Numbered from the stretch's first letter, positions 53,522 to 63,187 are shown. The stretch: 64,000 bases of DNA from Planctomycetota bacterium (GCA_021776805.1 JAJFFD010000104.1:1-64000), one strand, 5' to 3'. A program made the numbers and translations. The notes: a model not told the origin generated them from the letters alone.

Positions 53522-55789
53522 ATGGCAGACTCGATGAGAATCAACAGCTTCATAGTCTCGATCTGCCTGTTCTCAATGGGCTTGGAGGCTCAAGCTTGGT
53601 CTGTCGAGGAGCTTCGTAACCGGTCGCGGGGATTCCAGGAGGAAAGCCTGCTTGCGAGGCTGCAGCAGATTGGCAGCCTGGTGGAGTACAAGGACCAGTC
53701 GACGGCCGCTATCTGTGCAGCGGTTCATGGGGACCATCGCGAGTATCTGATGAAGATCGAGCGCCTGCTTGATCAGTTGGCGGATGACCGCTGGTTTATC
53801 CGCGAGGAGGCTGAGAGGAGTCTGGTGGAGACTGGGGCGAGGGCGATCAGCTTGATCGAGAAGCGCGCCAACGAAGGCGCGACTCTGGAGGAGAAGATCC
53901 GCAGCCAGCGCATTCGCCTGCGAATCGCCGACCGAGGCACAGAAGAAGAGGAGCGTGACATCCGCTTCTTGCGTGGATGGGTCGCGACTGCTGCCTATCT
54001 GGATCCCAGTGCGAGACTGACGAGATCGCTGCTCAGCGCAGTTGGGCATACGGACCCGTTGATTGTGCAGGCCTCGATTCGGTCATTGGGTGTGGTCGGT
54101 GGCGATAAGGCCGCCGAGGTCGTGCAGGAAATATATATAGACAATCCAGGATCGCAGCGGCTCCGACGCACTGCCCTGGCTGCCCTCGCAAGGATGCCCG
54201 GCGAGGCTGCCCTGAAGATTCTTGCCAGCATGTTTGCAGAGGAGCAGATCGGGACGAGTGAAGGCGTTGCGATTCTGCGATCACTCAAGACCCGTCCAGA
54301 TGCCGCCCCGGTGCTGGCACAGATCTCCGCTGGCTCTGACCCTGTCCTCGCGGCCTGTGCATCCCTGCCACTCACCGATCCTGTTGCACCGGAGAACTGT
54401 CGCTTGACGATGCCCAGTCAGATCGAAGTGCAGAAGCCCTTCCTTGGGGTCGGCGTTGATCACCTCTTGATCGATGATCTCGTTCCCGGGCTCCCGCGCA
54501 TCGAGGTGCTGATCGATGACTCTGACTTGGTCGAGTTCGATCACCCACAGTTGCCCTTGCCTAAAGGAACTGTTCGCTTGTTCATGGGCCAGGGAAGTTT
54601 GATCACGGGGACCTTCCTCAGCATGAATGCTGAGACACTCCAGTTCGGTTCACCTCTGTTCGGGGAGATTCAACTGCCGCGCTCGGAGGTGCAGGGGATC
54701 GCCATTGATGCGCAACTCGACCGCCTGGTCGGGGCATCGGGGGATCATGATCGCCTGCGCCTGCAGGACGGAAGCTTTGTTGACGGCCAGATCACCGAGA
54801 TTTCTCGCGACTCCGCTCGGCTGCAATTGGCGGATGGAAGTTCTCGCGAACTGCCCATCTCCGAAGTCTCCGCTGTTCTCCTGAGGCGACCTACGCAGAG
54901 CGAGCCTGATCCAAACCTCTACACCCGTGTGGACACGGTTGCCGGCGATCGTCTCTTGATCCATCTCGCCTTTGCTACCCCAGGGCATCTGGGACTGGTT
55001 TCGGACTACCTTGGCTCAGCTGTCCTGCCCTTGGCGAAGGTGCATCGCATGGAGTTTGATGTCGGTGGTGGTGCCCTTTGGGGATTCACGCTCATCGCGG
55101 ACTACTCGGAGAATCAGATCCTCGAGGTCGATGATCAAGGCGAGGTGGTGTGGTCTCTGGACGAGGTATTCGGTTGCTGGGACGTCGAGTGCCTGGACAA
55201 CGGCAATCTTCTAGTCACCGAGTATGCCCTCAATCGCGTGATGGAAGTGGATCGCGAGGGCAATGAAATCTGGACCTACGAGAAGCTCAAGAGTCCCAAT
55301 GACGCCGACCGACTCGAGAACGGCAATACTCTGATTGCCGATACCTATGGCGAGCGAGTCATTGAGGTCAATATGGCCGGCGAAGTTGTCTGGGAGTACT
55401 CGGATCAGATCAAGCCCTTCGACGTTGAGAGGCTCTCGAACGGCAACACCTTGATCGCTGACGATCGCAAGGATCGGGTCATCGAGATCGACGTGAATAA
55501 CCAGATCGTCTGGCAGTTGAAGGATCTAGCGAGCGTTCACGATGTTGACCGTTTGTCGAACGGCAACACTCTCATCACCCTGCGGATGGACCACAAGGTC
55601 ATCGAGGTTGATCCGGCCGGCAACATCGTTTTCACCATCGAAGACCTCGATTCGCCAAGTGATGCGGACAGACTTCCTAACGGTCACACTCTGGTGGCCG
55701 AGAACAGCAAGGTCCGTGAGTTCGATCGACAAGGCAAGGTCGTCTGGGAGCGTGCGGTGATGTGGGCTGTCGAGGTCAACAGATACTGA
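53522..55789 (+). CDS. HEAT-repeat plus beta-propeller exported protein
   Basis: A 755-residue protein (signal INSFIVSICLFSMGLEAQA) divergent from the ten-gene operon. The N-terminal 280 residues are HEAT-like helices (LRRTALAALARMPGEAALKIL). About 330-520 hold beta segments (LRLQDGSFVDGQITEI). The C-terminal 220 residues are a propeller of about 37-residue repeats, each with (D/S)NGNTL and a following V(I/M)E(V/I)D: LENGNTLIADTYGERVIEV, LSNGNTLIADDRKDRVIEI, LSNGNTLITLRMDHKVIEV, LPNGHTLVAENSKVREF. Start could be 53534. Confidence 0.8.
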   Translation: MADSMRINSFIVSICLFSMGLEAQAWSVEELRNRSRGFQEESLLARLQQIGSLVEYKDQSTAAICAAVHGDHREYLMKIERLLDQLADDRWFIREEAERSLVETGARAISLIEKRANEGATLEEKIRSQRIRLRIADRGTEEEERDIRFLRGWVATAAYLDPSARLTRSLLSAVGHTDPLIVQASIRSLGVVGGDKAAEVVQEIYIDNPGSQRLRRTALAALARMPGEAALKILASMFAEEQIGTSEGVAILRSLKTRPDAAPVLAQISAGSDPVLAACASLPLTDPVAPENCRLTMPSQIEVQKPFLGVGVDHLLIDDLVPGLPRIEVLIDDSDLVEFDHPQLPLPKGTVRLFMGQGSLITGTFLSMNAETLQFGSPLFGEIQLPRSEVQGIAIDAQLDRLVGASGDHDRLRLQDGSFVDGQITEISRDSARLQLADGSSRELPISEVSAVLLRRPTQSEPDPNLYTRVDTVAGDRLLIHLAFATPGHLGLVSDYLGSAVLPLAKVHRMEFDVGGGALWGFTLIADYSENQILEVDDQGEVVWSLDEVFGCWDVECLDNGNLLVTEYALNRVMEVDREGNEIWTYEKLKSPNDADRLENGNTLIADTYGERVIEVNMAGEVVWEYSDQIKPFDVERLSNGNTLIADDRKDRVIEIDVNNQIVWQLKDLASVHDVDRLSNGNTLITLRMDHKVIEVDPAGNIVFTIEDLDSPSDADRLPNGHTLVAENSKVREFDRQGKVVWERAVMWAVEVNRY

Positions 55790-55801
55790 GTCTGTCAGTC
55801 C

Positions 55802-57535
55802 TCACCTGATGGCGTCCCATATTTCCTTCGGGACGCTGAGCGAGAAGAGGTGATCTCTCAACCGGTCTCGTAACTCCGTGTCGCCGTCCGCCTCGGCTGC
55901 GCAGTAGCGATATACGGAGCGCTCAATGGGGCTATTGCTTTCCTTGCTCAAGGCCAGGGCGAACCAGGGCCGAGCAGCAGCTGGACCAGTCTCGGCCAGC
56001 TCGGTAATGCCCCGTGCCCAGGCTCTTGCGGAGAGCTCATCCCGAACTTCATTCCAGTTGGCGCTCGGACCAACCAGTTCGATGGCGGCCAAGGACTCCG
56101 CGTCGAGGCGCTGGAGGCTCTCCATGTCGATTCCCTTGTGTTCAGGATCGATCTTCAGAATCTGTTCGTGGGCCGCGGCAAACTCGCCCCGGTAGTGCAG
56201 CATGACGGCGCGATCGATGGGCCAGTTGCGGACTTGACTCCAAATGCTGATCGACAGGGATGCGAGAATGAAGACGGCGATTCCCCTGCGCAGCCAGCGC
56301 CCCCGCTCGTCGAAGCGCTCGCGGAATCCGGCATCCCTTTCCCATGCCAGTAGACGGCGGATTCTCCGGCTGTAGCTGGGGTGACGGAATGAGTTGCGGT
56401 CACCGTGCTGGGGGTGAACTTCTGCGACTCGACTCAAAGCGGAGATGCACGGTTGTGCTCCGCCGAGCGCATCAGCCGCCATCTTGTCTGCTTCGAATTC
56501 AAAGCGATGTGCCACTGCACGAAATCCGAAGAAGCCTGCTCCGAAGATGAGGCCAGCCAGAGCAGCTTGGGTAAACAGTCCCGCCGATTCGAAATCTGCA
56601 ATGAGCATGGGATTGATCAGGAGGAGGCAGAGGCCGCCGACGATCAAAAGAATCAATCCTGGGTGGCCAGCTCGAGCATGCCCAACCTCGTGCGCCACGA
56701 CTCCACGCAGTGCCTGCAAGTCGAGCAGTGACATGATTCCATCGGTGAGTACGAGGAAGCGAGGCCAAGGCAAGGCCCCCACCATGGCGGCATTGGCCAC
56801 CCGATGACCCGTATCCATGCTGAGCACGGCGCGAGGAGAGAAGCCCAGACTGGACGCAGTCTCATGGATGTCCGCGGCAAGAGCTGCCGGCAAGCGCTGT
56901 GAGGTGGGCATCATCCACTTGAAGAACAAGGGGAGGCATACGCACATGGCCAGAGCCAGGAGTAGCATGCCAACGGTCGACCCCAGGGTCGTCACGCTGA
57001 AGAAGAGCTCCAGGTTCCGGTCCATGTAGACCAAGTCGATCGAAAGGGAGAGGAGAAGAAGCAGGGAGACAAGGAAGAAGACCATGGGCAGCCGACTCAA
57101 ACCCATTCCGCCAAAGCCGTCGACGCCGATGCGCTCCATCTTGCGGATGCTGCGACCCTCGATGGCTCGCATGCTCACCTCCATGATCAACAGCGGGCTG
57201 ATCAAACAGATGAGTTGCAAGGCCTGGGACTGGGGCAAGTTGTCCATGAGGTAGGTAGCCAGCCCTCCCTCCATGACCATGAGCCCGTAGAAGAGCGGTA
57301 CCGAGAGCTCCTGGGTAAGGAAGCGCAACCTCATCCCTGGACCGGGCAAGTACCCCATGCGCAGTGAGCGCTGCAGACTTCGTCCATTGAGCGCAGCCAG
57401 AGCAGCTGGCGCGAAGAGCAGGAAGAGTGATGGCAGCAGGTCAACGAACTTGACCTGGCCGGGGAGGCTGCTTGCCCAGAACTCGTCCAAGAGCAGGATG
57501 AGCAGGCCGAGTAGGAATGGTAGCGGCAAGCTCAA
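55802..57535 (-). CDS. M48-type membrane metallopeptidase
   Basis: A 577-residue protein with several N-terminal membrane helices (LLGLLILLLDEFWASS, FVDLLPSLFLLFAPAALAAL, VFFLVSLLLLLSLSI) and the M48 zinc site H282-E283-x-x-H286 in AHEVGHARAGH, third ligand E348 in RFEFEADKMA. A C-terminal TPR-like part follows. Likely an inner-membrane protease of the HtpX/Oma1 type. It follows the TPR gene by three bases. Confidence 0.88.
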   Translation of the reverse strand: MSLPLPFLLGLLILLLDEFWASSLPGQVKFVDLLPSLFLLFAPAALAALNGRSLQRSLRMGYLPGPGMRLRFLTQELSVPLFYGLMVMEGGLATYLMDNLPQSQALQLICLISPLLIMEVSMRAIEGRSIRKMERIGVDGFGGMGLSRLPMVFFLVSLLLLLSLSIDLVYMDRNLELFFSVTTLGSTVGMLLLALAMCVCLPLFFKWMMPTSQRLPAALAADIHETASSLGFSPRAVLSMDTGHRVANAAMVGALPWPRFLVLTDGIMSLLDLQALRGVVAHEVGHARAGHPGLILLIVGGLCLLLINPMLIADFESAGLFTQAALAGLIFGAGFFGFRAVAHRFEFEADKMAADALGGAQPCISALSRVAEVHPQHGDRNSFRHPSYSRRIRRLLAWERDAGFRERFDERGRWLRRGIAVFILASLSISIWSQVRNWPIDRAVMLHYRGEFAAAHEQILKIDPEHKGIDMESLQRLDAESLAAIELVGPSANWNEVRDELSARAWARGITELAETGPAAARPWFALALSKESNSPIERSVYRYCAAEADGDTELRDRLRDHLFSLSVPKEIWDAIR

Positions 57536-57538
57536 GTA

Positions 57539-58549
57539 CTACTTGCCCTTCTTGCCATCTCGCTTCGCGGACTCCGAGTCCTTCGGGAAGAGAGACTCGA
57601 CCAGGTCTTGAAAGCGTCGAGTTGGACGAATCGCACGCAGTTCAGGATCTTCCTCCCATAGGTTCTTCTTGATCTTGGCGGAGCGATCCACGTGCGGTGA
57701 GCGCAGAAGTCTTGCGCAGCGGTCGAGTTCGGCGAAGGCCTCTTCGATCTTGCCGGTCATGCTGAGTGTGCATGCTGTGTTGTAGTAATCGAATGGCAGG
57801 GGATCGAGTTTGAGCGCCTCCATCTTGCGGAGGTATTCCAGCCAGAGTGTGGCCGCAGTCTCATATTCACGCAACTCATAGTGGAGCCTACCGAGTTGTC
57901 GGAGGAACAGGAGCTCCTCGTCGTTGCTGCCATCGTCCGCCTTCTCGCGAAGGTCCGCGATCTGACCTTCGACGAGATCCCGCTCGCCCCACTGGGCCAG
58001 GGCGTTGATCAGAGTTAGGCGCAGTTGCTGAGCTTCGAAGTCTTCGTCTTCGGCGATCTTGCGCATTGCCCGGATGCTGTCCCGGTCGGGTCCTCTTGGG
58101 TAGAGATCGCGAAGGGCAGGGACCACCATCGCTCGCATGGTTTCTGGAAACCAATCCGGAGTGTCGATGAGCAGGCGCATGAAGAGCTCACCGACCTTGG
58201 GTTGCAGTTCATCCAAGGGATCGAACTGACCCGCATAGACCATCCCACGCTCAACTTCTTTCTCGAGGAAGCCGATGGCGACAGCGCTAATGAGAGCGTC
58301 GAGGGCTTGTTGTCGGTAGCGATCCTCGCCGGCGTCGAGACCCCTGTCGACTTCGGCCAGGTATCGCAGGCCCTTCTTGCCCGCATCCAGAACCGTCTCG
58401 GCAGTGCTGCCCATCAGGTCCACGTCTTCGTGATCCGAATCGAGCCACTTGCTTACCGACTCCTTGAGGTCGGGCTTCGGCTCCGGAGCTTTGCTTTGGG
58501 CCGGAAGGACTGATGCGACATAAAAAAGCAGGACTGGCAGGCTGCGCAT
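57539..58549 (-). CDS. Secreted TPR-like protein
   Basis: A 336-residue exported protein (signal RSLPVLLFYVASVLPAQ), chosen start ATG 58549. It is mostly helical repeats (RQLGRLHYELREYETAATLW and YYNTACTLSMTGKIEEAF), ending in a basic tail (ESAKRDGKKGK). The frame continues upstream to 58789 without a signal, so that extension is not used. First gene of a two-gene unit with the M48 peptidase. Confidence 0.72.
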   Translation of the reverse strand: MRSLPVLLFYVASVLPAQSKAPEPKPDLKESVSKWLDSDHEDVDLMGSTAETVLDAGKKGLRYLAEVDRGLDAGEDRYRQQALDALISAVAIGFLEKEVERGMVYAGQFDPLDELQPKVGELFMRLLIDTPDWFPETMRAMVVPALRDLYPRGPDRDSIRAMRKIAEDEDFEAQQLRLTLINALAQWGERDLVEGQIADLREKADDGSNDEELLFLRQLGRLHYELREYETAATLWLEYLRKMEALKLDPLPFDYYNTACTLSMTGKIEEAFAELDRCARLLRSPHVDRSAKIKKNLWEEDPELRAIRPTRRFQDLVESLFPKDSESAKRDGKKGK

Positions 58550-58587
58550 GTATGTCTTGTACTGCAGACCGCGTCTAGCCGCGACTG

Positions 58588-58608
58588 TTGCCGACGAGCC
58601 GTCGGCAA
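58588..58608. repeat. Perfect 9-base inverted repeat
   Basis: TTGCCGACG-AGC-CGTCGGCAA, 3-base loop, about 40 bases upstream of the TPR gene ATG (58549). No T run, so an operator or mRNA leader structure is as likely as a terminator. Confidence 0.5.
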
Positions 58609-58814
58609 GCTGTCGGATCTTCGATACCCCGTCCTCGCTCAGCGAAGTTTGTCTGGAGGAAGGTTTGGGACTTGCGGTGAGGAGCTTGCGAAGCCAGCTG
58701 CACCTTTCGTTAGAGGTAATTGGATTCCGGAAGCTGGCGCGCATATGCAGTGCTCTCGAATATGAAGCGCTAATCCGAGGTTGGCGCACTACTTGTGCTC
58801 ACAGGTTGATGCTC

Positions 58815-58839
58815 GGCACCGGCTCGGGGAGCCGATGCC
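58815..58839. repeat. 11-base inverted repeat with one mismatch
   Basis: GGCACCGGCTC-GGG-GAGCCGATGCC. Strong GC hairpin lying about 180 bases past the lemA stop; possibly the lemA transcript end. No T run. Confidence 0.45.
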
Positions 58840-59019
58840 AAGCGACCTGGCCAGCTCGACCGAGGCCTGGCTGGCAGGAAATCCCCAGCTCCCAGGGACT
58901 TCGCCATGCAAGAAGTTATGCCAAGGCCGGACGACGGCTGTCGAACACAGGGGGGTAGTTTCAATGCCGCCGGCTTTGACGATGGGCAACATGCAATCTG
59001 CATGCCGCTGCCGAGCAGT

Positions 59020-59571
59020 CTAGAACTTCACTGCAACTGGCTCGCGCTGCGCCGCATCTTCCAATTCAAAGTAGTCAGCCTTCTGCACATTGAACATGTT
59101 CGCGAACGCGACGGTCGGGAACTGCTCGCAGAGCTGGTTGTGGCCCATGGCAGTGTCGTTGTAGTGCTGCCGCGAAAAGCTGATGCGGTTCTCCGTCGAA
59201 GCGAGCTCTTCCTGCAGGCGAAGCATGTGCTCGTCACTCTTCAGCTCGGGGTAGCTCTCACTGACAGCCATGAGCGATCGCAGGCTCTGGGTCAGAAAGT
59301 TTTCCGCCTTGGCCTGCTCGACCATGCCATCCGCATCGATCGCTACTTGCCGGGCCTTGATTACCTTCTCGAGGGTTTCCTGTTCATGCGCCATGAACCC
59401 GCGAGCAGTCTCCACCATCTTCGGAATCAGGTCATAGCGCCGCTTCAGCTGCACGTCGATCTGGCTCCACGAGTTCTTGGTTGCCTCACGAGAGCGAATC
59501 AGACTGTTGTATGTAGTGACCGCGAAGAAGAAGAGGGCGATGCTTACGAGCCCGTAGATGATCCAGGACAT
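59020..59571 (-). CDS. LemA family protein
   Basis: A 183-residue LemA: one N-terminal membrane helix (IIYGLVSIALFFFAVTTYNSL) and a helical exterior with the family motifs KRRYDLIPKMVETARGFM, SRQHYNDTAMGHN, and FPTVAFANMFNV. Its function is poorly known; LemA is often paired with TPM or M48 proteins, which are nearby on the same strand but in a separate unit. Follows dapF by 47 bases. Confidence 0.92.
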   Translation of the reverse strand: MSWIIYGLVSIALFFFAVTTYNSLIRSREATKNSWSQIDVQLKRRYDLIPKMVETARGFMAHEQETLEKVIKARQVAIDADGMVEQAKAENFLTQSLRSLMAVSESYPELKSDEHMLRLQEELASTENRISFSRQHYNDTAMGHNQLCEQFPTVAFANMFNVQKADYFELEDAAQREPVAVKF

Positions 59572-59618
59572 GCTTACTCCGGTATCAAGGAACTTGCCTA
59601 TCTATCGGATGCTGGGCA

Positions 59619-60452
59619 TCAGGGCTCTAGCTGCACTGTGCCTCTGAATACCTCTTCAGCGGGCCCCTCCATGACAAGGGTCTCTCCCATGTTCTCGATA
59701 CGGAGTTCGCCACCCAGAAGTCGGACGCGAACTGCCGGACCAGGCAATCGACCAGTCCGCATTGCAGCCAAGGCCGCCACGGTGGCGCCGCTGCCGCAGG
59801 CCTGCGTTTCTCCAGACCCACGCTCGTAGGTGCGCTGGTCGAGACAGTCTGCTCCGGTGATCTCAGCGAACTCGACATTGACCCCATCAGGAAATCGGTC
59901 GAGAGCCTGGAAGGCCTGACCGATTCCCTCGATGGCGAAGCTGCTGAGCCCGGACTCGAGGAAGATCACCGCATGCGGATTGCCGGCATCGCCTGCATGG
60001 AATGACCAGCTTTGGCCGTCAATAACGAGGCACTCCGGCTCCGGATCGGCGTGGACTGCCCCCATGTCCACGCGGACCCTTGAAACAGGAGCTTCCGAAT
60101 TGGGCAAGACTTCCACGCGGCGGATACCGCTGTCGGTTTCGACGAGCATGTTGCGTGCCTCCACGTGGCCCAGGTCAAAGGCAAGTTTGGCGAGGCAGCG
60201 AAGGCCATTGCCACACATCGCGCCGCGCGAACCGTCGGCGTTCCACATCTTCATGGCAAGGTCGGCAGTCTCGCTGCGAGCAAGGAGGATCAAACCATCG
60301 CTGCCGATTCCTTTGTGCCGGTTCGATAGGTCGACGGCAAGTTGCGCAATGGAATCCACGACTACGCTCTGATTGATTGCGTCGACGAACACGTAGTCGT
60401 TACCTGCGCCATGCATTTTTACGAATGAGAGCTCTCGGTTTGGACCTGCCAT
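59619..60452 (-). CDS. dapF: Diaminopimelate epimerase
   Basis: Converts LL- to meso-diaminopimelate for peptidoglycan and lysine. 277 residues from ATG 60452, two bases after the rnhC stop. The two catalytic cysteines are C80 (GAMCGNGLRCL) and C219 (GETQACGSGA); N-terminal MHGAGNDYVFVDA and GSDGLIL are also typical. The frame extends upstream only into rnhC. Confidence 0.95.
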   Translation of the reverse strand: MAGPNRELSFVKMHGAGNDYVFVDAINQSVVVDSIAQLAVDLSNRHKGIGSDGLILLARSETADLAMKMWNADGSRGAMCGNGLRCLAKLAFDLGHVEARNMLVETDSGIRRVEVLPNSEAPVSRVRVDMGAVHADPEPECLVIDGQSWSFHAGDAGNPHAVIFLESGLSSFAIEGIGQAFQALDRFPDGVNVEFAEITGADCLDQRTYERGSGETQACGSGATVAALAAMRTGRLPGPAVRVRLLGGELRIENMGETLVMEGPAEEVFRGTVQLEP

Positions 60453-60454
60453 GG

Positions 60455-61369
60455 TCACAGCCCAGGAATCTTGCTCGTGTTCTTGAAGTGGATCTTGGCC
60501 ACAGTTGAAAGCAGCTTCATCCCACCGATTTCGAAGACACGTTTTGAGGCTCGATCTACCGGCTCGCCGGCACCCTTCGCCAATTCGCTCCCGCATTGCT
60601 CGGAGCACTCATGAAGACCGCTGAGAAAGCCAGCCCGGGCGATGATGGATGCGGCAGCAACGGATGGGTGCCGTTCAGCTCGTGTGACCTGAGTCAGTCT
60701 CGTTCCCTTGTCCGTGACTTCAGTCAGCCTGCGGGCGATGAGTTTCTCGTTGGCAAACTTGTCGACCAAGAGCTCCTCGGTATCAGGATTGGTCGCAGCC
60801 AGTCCTATCAAGCAATCTGCATGCATATCTGCGAGTAGATCGTTCAGGTTGCCGGAAGCTGCATACGCATGGTTGTACGCTTCCGGCATGAGAACTTTGA
60901 TTCTGTGGTCGAAGCGCTCTTCTAGTTGCGCTGCCAAGAGTAGGCAGCGTTGATCGCTGACTGTCTTCGAGTCCCTGATTCGCATCTTGTCCAAGTCGGG
61001 CAAGTCCTCAGGGCTACAATGGACGGCAGCGACTACCAGGGGGCCGAAGTAGTCACCCTTGCCAGCCTCATCCGAGCCGATGGTCGGACATGTGAGCTCC
61101 AATCCGGCCTGTGAATTCTGCTTCGCCTGCATTTGGAGCGATGCTTGATTGGGCAGAAACCGAGCACAGAAAGAGTCCAAGTTGGCACCTTGTAGGACGA
61201 CCTTCCCGCTCCGGTAGCATGTGAGAACAACTCCTTCTGCCTTCAGGGAGAAGCGAGCATGGGGAACTGCTCGCCATTCGACGGGCTCAGCCAGGCCTTG
61301 CTTGAGGTTTGCATGTAGCCCTTCAGCTTGCTTCTGGTCGACTTCGAATACACGAGTGCCCTGACTCAC
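60455..61369 (-). CDS. rnhC: Ribonuclease HIII
   Basis: A 304-residue RNase HII/HIII enzyme that removes RNA from DNA hybrids. The N-terminal 80 residues form the TBP-like substrate-binding domain of RNase HIII. Catalytic segment GSDEAGKGDYFGPLVVAA (D, E), then RDSKTVSD and HPSVAAASIIARAGF. Overlaps the upstream lipoprotein gene by four bases. Confidence 0.92.
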   Translation of the reverse strand: MSQGTRVFEVDQKQAEGLHANLKQGLAEPVEWRAVPHARFSLKAEGVVLTCYRSGKVVLQGANLDSFCARFLPNQASLQMQAKQNSQAGLELTCPTIGSDEAGKGDYFGPLVVAAVHCSPEDLPDLDKMRIRDSKTVSDQRCLLLAAQLEERFDHRIKVLMPEAYNHAYAASGNLNDLLADMHADCLIGLAATNPDTEELLVDKFANEKLIARRLTEVTDKGTRLTQVTRAERHPSVAAASIIARAGFLSGLHECSEQCGSELAKGAGEPVDRASKRVFEIGGMKLLSTVAKIHFKNTSKIPGL

Positions 61370-61671
61370 AGGTTGACCGTCACCGATCTGGTGGTCACTG
61401 TCAGAGGAAAAAGGAGTGTTGTCAGTATGAAGTCCGAGAAGGAGAACTCGGTGACGACCTCATAGCTGGTCAAGTCCCTGGTGAGGCGTTGACTGTCAGC
61501 TTCGTTGATTCGGTACAGGCCAAAGAAGAGGTAGTACTGCCGGATCGATTCACTGCCAATGCCATTCGGGCCGCCCCCTACTCGATGCTCATTGACCAAA
61601 CAGGATGTCATGGGCATCGCGAAGAGAATCAGCACTAGGATTCGTGCAAGCTGCCTGGTTGAGCTTTTCAT
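61366..61671 (-). CDS. Small Bor-like lipoprotein
   Basis: A 101-residue lipoprotein with signal ILVLILFAMPMTSC (lipobox MTSC). The body (YYLFFGLYRINEADSQRLTR and FSFSDFILTTLLFPLTVTT) follows the Bor/Iss pattern: FxFGL, then a TxxSFxDxLI-type core and terminal strand. Bor proteins are outer-membrane lipoproteins of prophage or chromosomal origin. First gene of the rnhC-dapF unit. Confidence 0.55.
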   Translation of the reverse strand: MKSSTRQLARILVLILFAMPMTSCLVNEHRVGGGPNGIGSESIRQYYLFFGLYRINEADSQRLTRDLTSYEVVTEFSFSDFILTTLLFPLTVTTRSVTVNL

Positions 61672-61762
61672 TGCTGGAGTTTTTACCAGTTTGCCCAGGC
61701 ACCAACCGCCTCTTCTTTGCCGACAGCCCTGCGGGCAGAGTCTTCTGGGGTGCGTTCTCGTC

Positions 61763-62707
61763 CTAGATCTCAGGCTTGCTCGAAGGCTGACTCTCGGTCT
61801 CCATGTCCTGGACGAGGAGCTCCTCCCTCTCGAGACGCATCTTGGTCCGGCGGTCCCTGTCCACAGCTCTCTTGGCTGCCCAGAAGAGGAGAATCGAGCC
61901 GGGAATCATCAGATAGAAGAAGCAGTCGCCCTGCAATCGACGCCAGAACGCACCGGACTCGTTCTCGAGGTAGTCGAGCCAGGCCTCCTCCTCGAGGATG
62001 AGAGGGGTACCGGCCTCGGCGAGAAAGCCAGCCCGGAACCAGTTCTCTGCGTCGGAACCTCGGGCAGCTCGCAGGAGCATGCCGATGCCGTGTTGGCGAG
62101 TCAGATACGAAACGTATGAGAAGCTCTGCGCGTAGGCGAGGCGCAGTGAGTACTCGTCTGAGGGGAAGGTAGAGCGTAGATCGCGGAATCGAAGAAGCTT
62201 GCGCATCCGTGCCGGGAGGATGATCTCCTCCTCGCTGACTCCGAAGTAGGTTGCCCCGCTCAACTCCTGGGCCAGACCCTCGTGAAACCAGCGTGGAACA
62301 TAGGGGCCTGCTGCTGCGCTGTGCGCATGTAGGAGGAGATGAACCAGTTCGTGATCCACCACGCTGCGAAGATCTCCTGGAGGGCTAAGGCGAGCTTCTT
62401 CCAGGAGCAGGTATATCTGCTTCCTTTCGAGCAGTGCCAACCCAGCGGTGCCGCGGTGAAAGTGGCGTTGGATCTCATCCGGGACCGAATCCAGATCCAG
62501 GTGAACATAGATGCGGACATTTTGGAGAGCCGTATCCGGGAAGAATCGGGCCAGGCGTTGACGGCCCTCGCTTTGCAGATTCTCTACGAGGCGCAGCGTG
62601 CTGTCTTCGATATCCGCTGATCCAGGCAGCACTTGGACCCCTGGATTCTGGGCAACTAGCGGCAGGGACAGAATTGTCTGTAGGATGAGTCTGGGAATGA
62701 TCGTCAT
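61763..62707 (-). CDS. Peptidase-MA-like membrane metalloprotease
   Basis: A 314-residue exported protein (signal IIPRLILQTILSLPLVAQ). Zinc motif H119-E120-x-x-H123 in VDHELVHLLLHAHS with third ligand-type E143 in PRWFHEGLAQE, as in the peptidase-MA/gluzincin group. One C-terminal membrane helix (FFYLMIPGSILLFWAAKRAV) and a charged tail. Start ATG 62707 has GAGGGGCGAGG upstream; the longer frame runs into the divergent gene. Confidence 0.78.
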   Translation of the reverse strand: MTIIPRLILQTILSLPLVAQNPGVQVLPGSADIEDSTLRLVENLQSEGRQRLARFFPDTALQNVRIYVHLDLDSVPDEIQRHFHRGTAGLALLERKQIYLLLEEARLSPPGDLRSVVDHELVHLLLHAHSAAAGPYVPRWFHEGLAQELSGATYFGVSEEEIILPARMRKLLRFRDLRSTFPSDEYSLRLAYAQSFSYVSYLTRQHGIGMLLRAARGSDAENWFRAGFLAEAGTPLILEEEAWLDYLENESGAFWRRLQGDCFFYLMIPGSILLFWAAKRAVDRDRRTKMRLEREELLVQDMETESQPSSKPEI

Positions 62708-62769
62708 ACCTCGCCCCTCCGAACCGGGAGGGCGGCCCATGGATCCCCTACCTTTCCGGAGACTATTCG

Positions 62770-63159
62770 ATGCACGGCCCATCCAAGCTATTTGCCATTG
62801 TTGGCGTACTCGCCTGCCTATCTCTCTTAACCGCATTCGTTGCAAACCCAGCTCAGGACTCTGAGCAGAAGCGTGATCCCTTCTACCAGAGCACGCGCCT
62901 GAATTTCGCGGTTCTCCAGGTTACCAACGCCGCTGGCAAATCCACTGAGATCCCGGCCTCTACCATCACCAAGATCTGGTTGATCGCGGACTCGGATGGA
63001 GATCTACGCATGGAGGTCTCCTACGAGAACGGCGACTATTCCAGCCTGGAGCTGCACGACTTCCACATCATCCGGCGGAGCAATAGCCTTGCTTCAGTCG
63101 ATGTCCCGGTGGTGCGGACCGACATGAGCGGCCTCGCCTTCCCGGGCTTCAAAGACTGA
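62770..63159 (+). CDS. Small secreted protein, unknown
   Basis: A 129-residue exported protein (signal KLFAIVGVLACLSLLTAFVA). The body has two beta-like blocks (TITKIWLIADSDGDLRMEVS, YENGDYSSLELHDFHII). I do not recognise the family. Start supported by GGAG eight bases before ATG. Divergent from the peptidase-MA gene; a shared promoter region of 62 bases. Confidence 0.7.
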   Translation: MHGPSKLFAIVGVLACLSLLTAFVANPAQDSEQKRDPFYQSTRLNFAVLQVTNAAGKSTEIPASTITKIWLIADSDGDLRMEVSYENGDYSSLELHDFHIIRRSNSLASVDVPVVRTDMSGLAFPGFKD

Positions 63160-63187
63160 GCAGGATAAGCGCTGACAGGAGTTCTCC

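Larger units (their letters stand above)
58550..59019. other. Gene-free stretch between the TPR gene and lemA
   Basis: No open frame with convincing start or composition. Two hairpin-forming inverted repeats are listed separately. It must contain the promoter of the TPR/M48 pair and the 3' end of lemA. Confidence 0.4.

Noticed and set aside
58906-59829. Long plus-strand open frame over lemA and dapF
   Set aside because: It runs antisense to two clear genes, with no domain and poor composition; a shadow frame.
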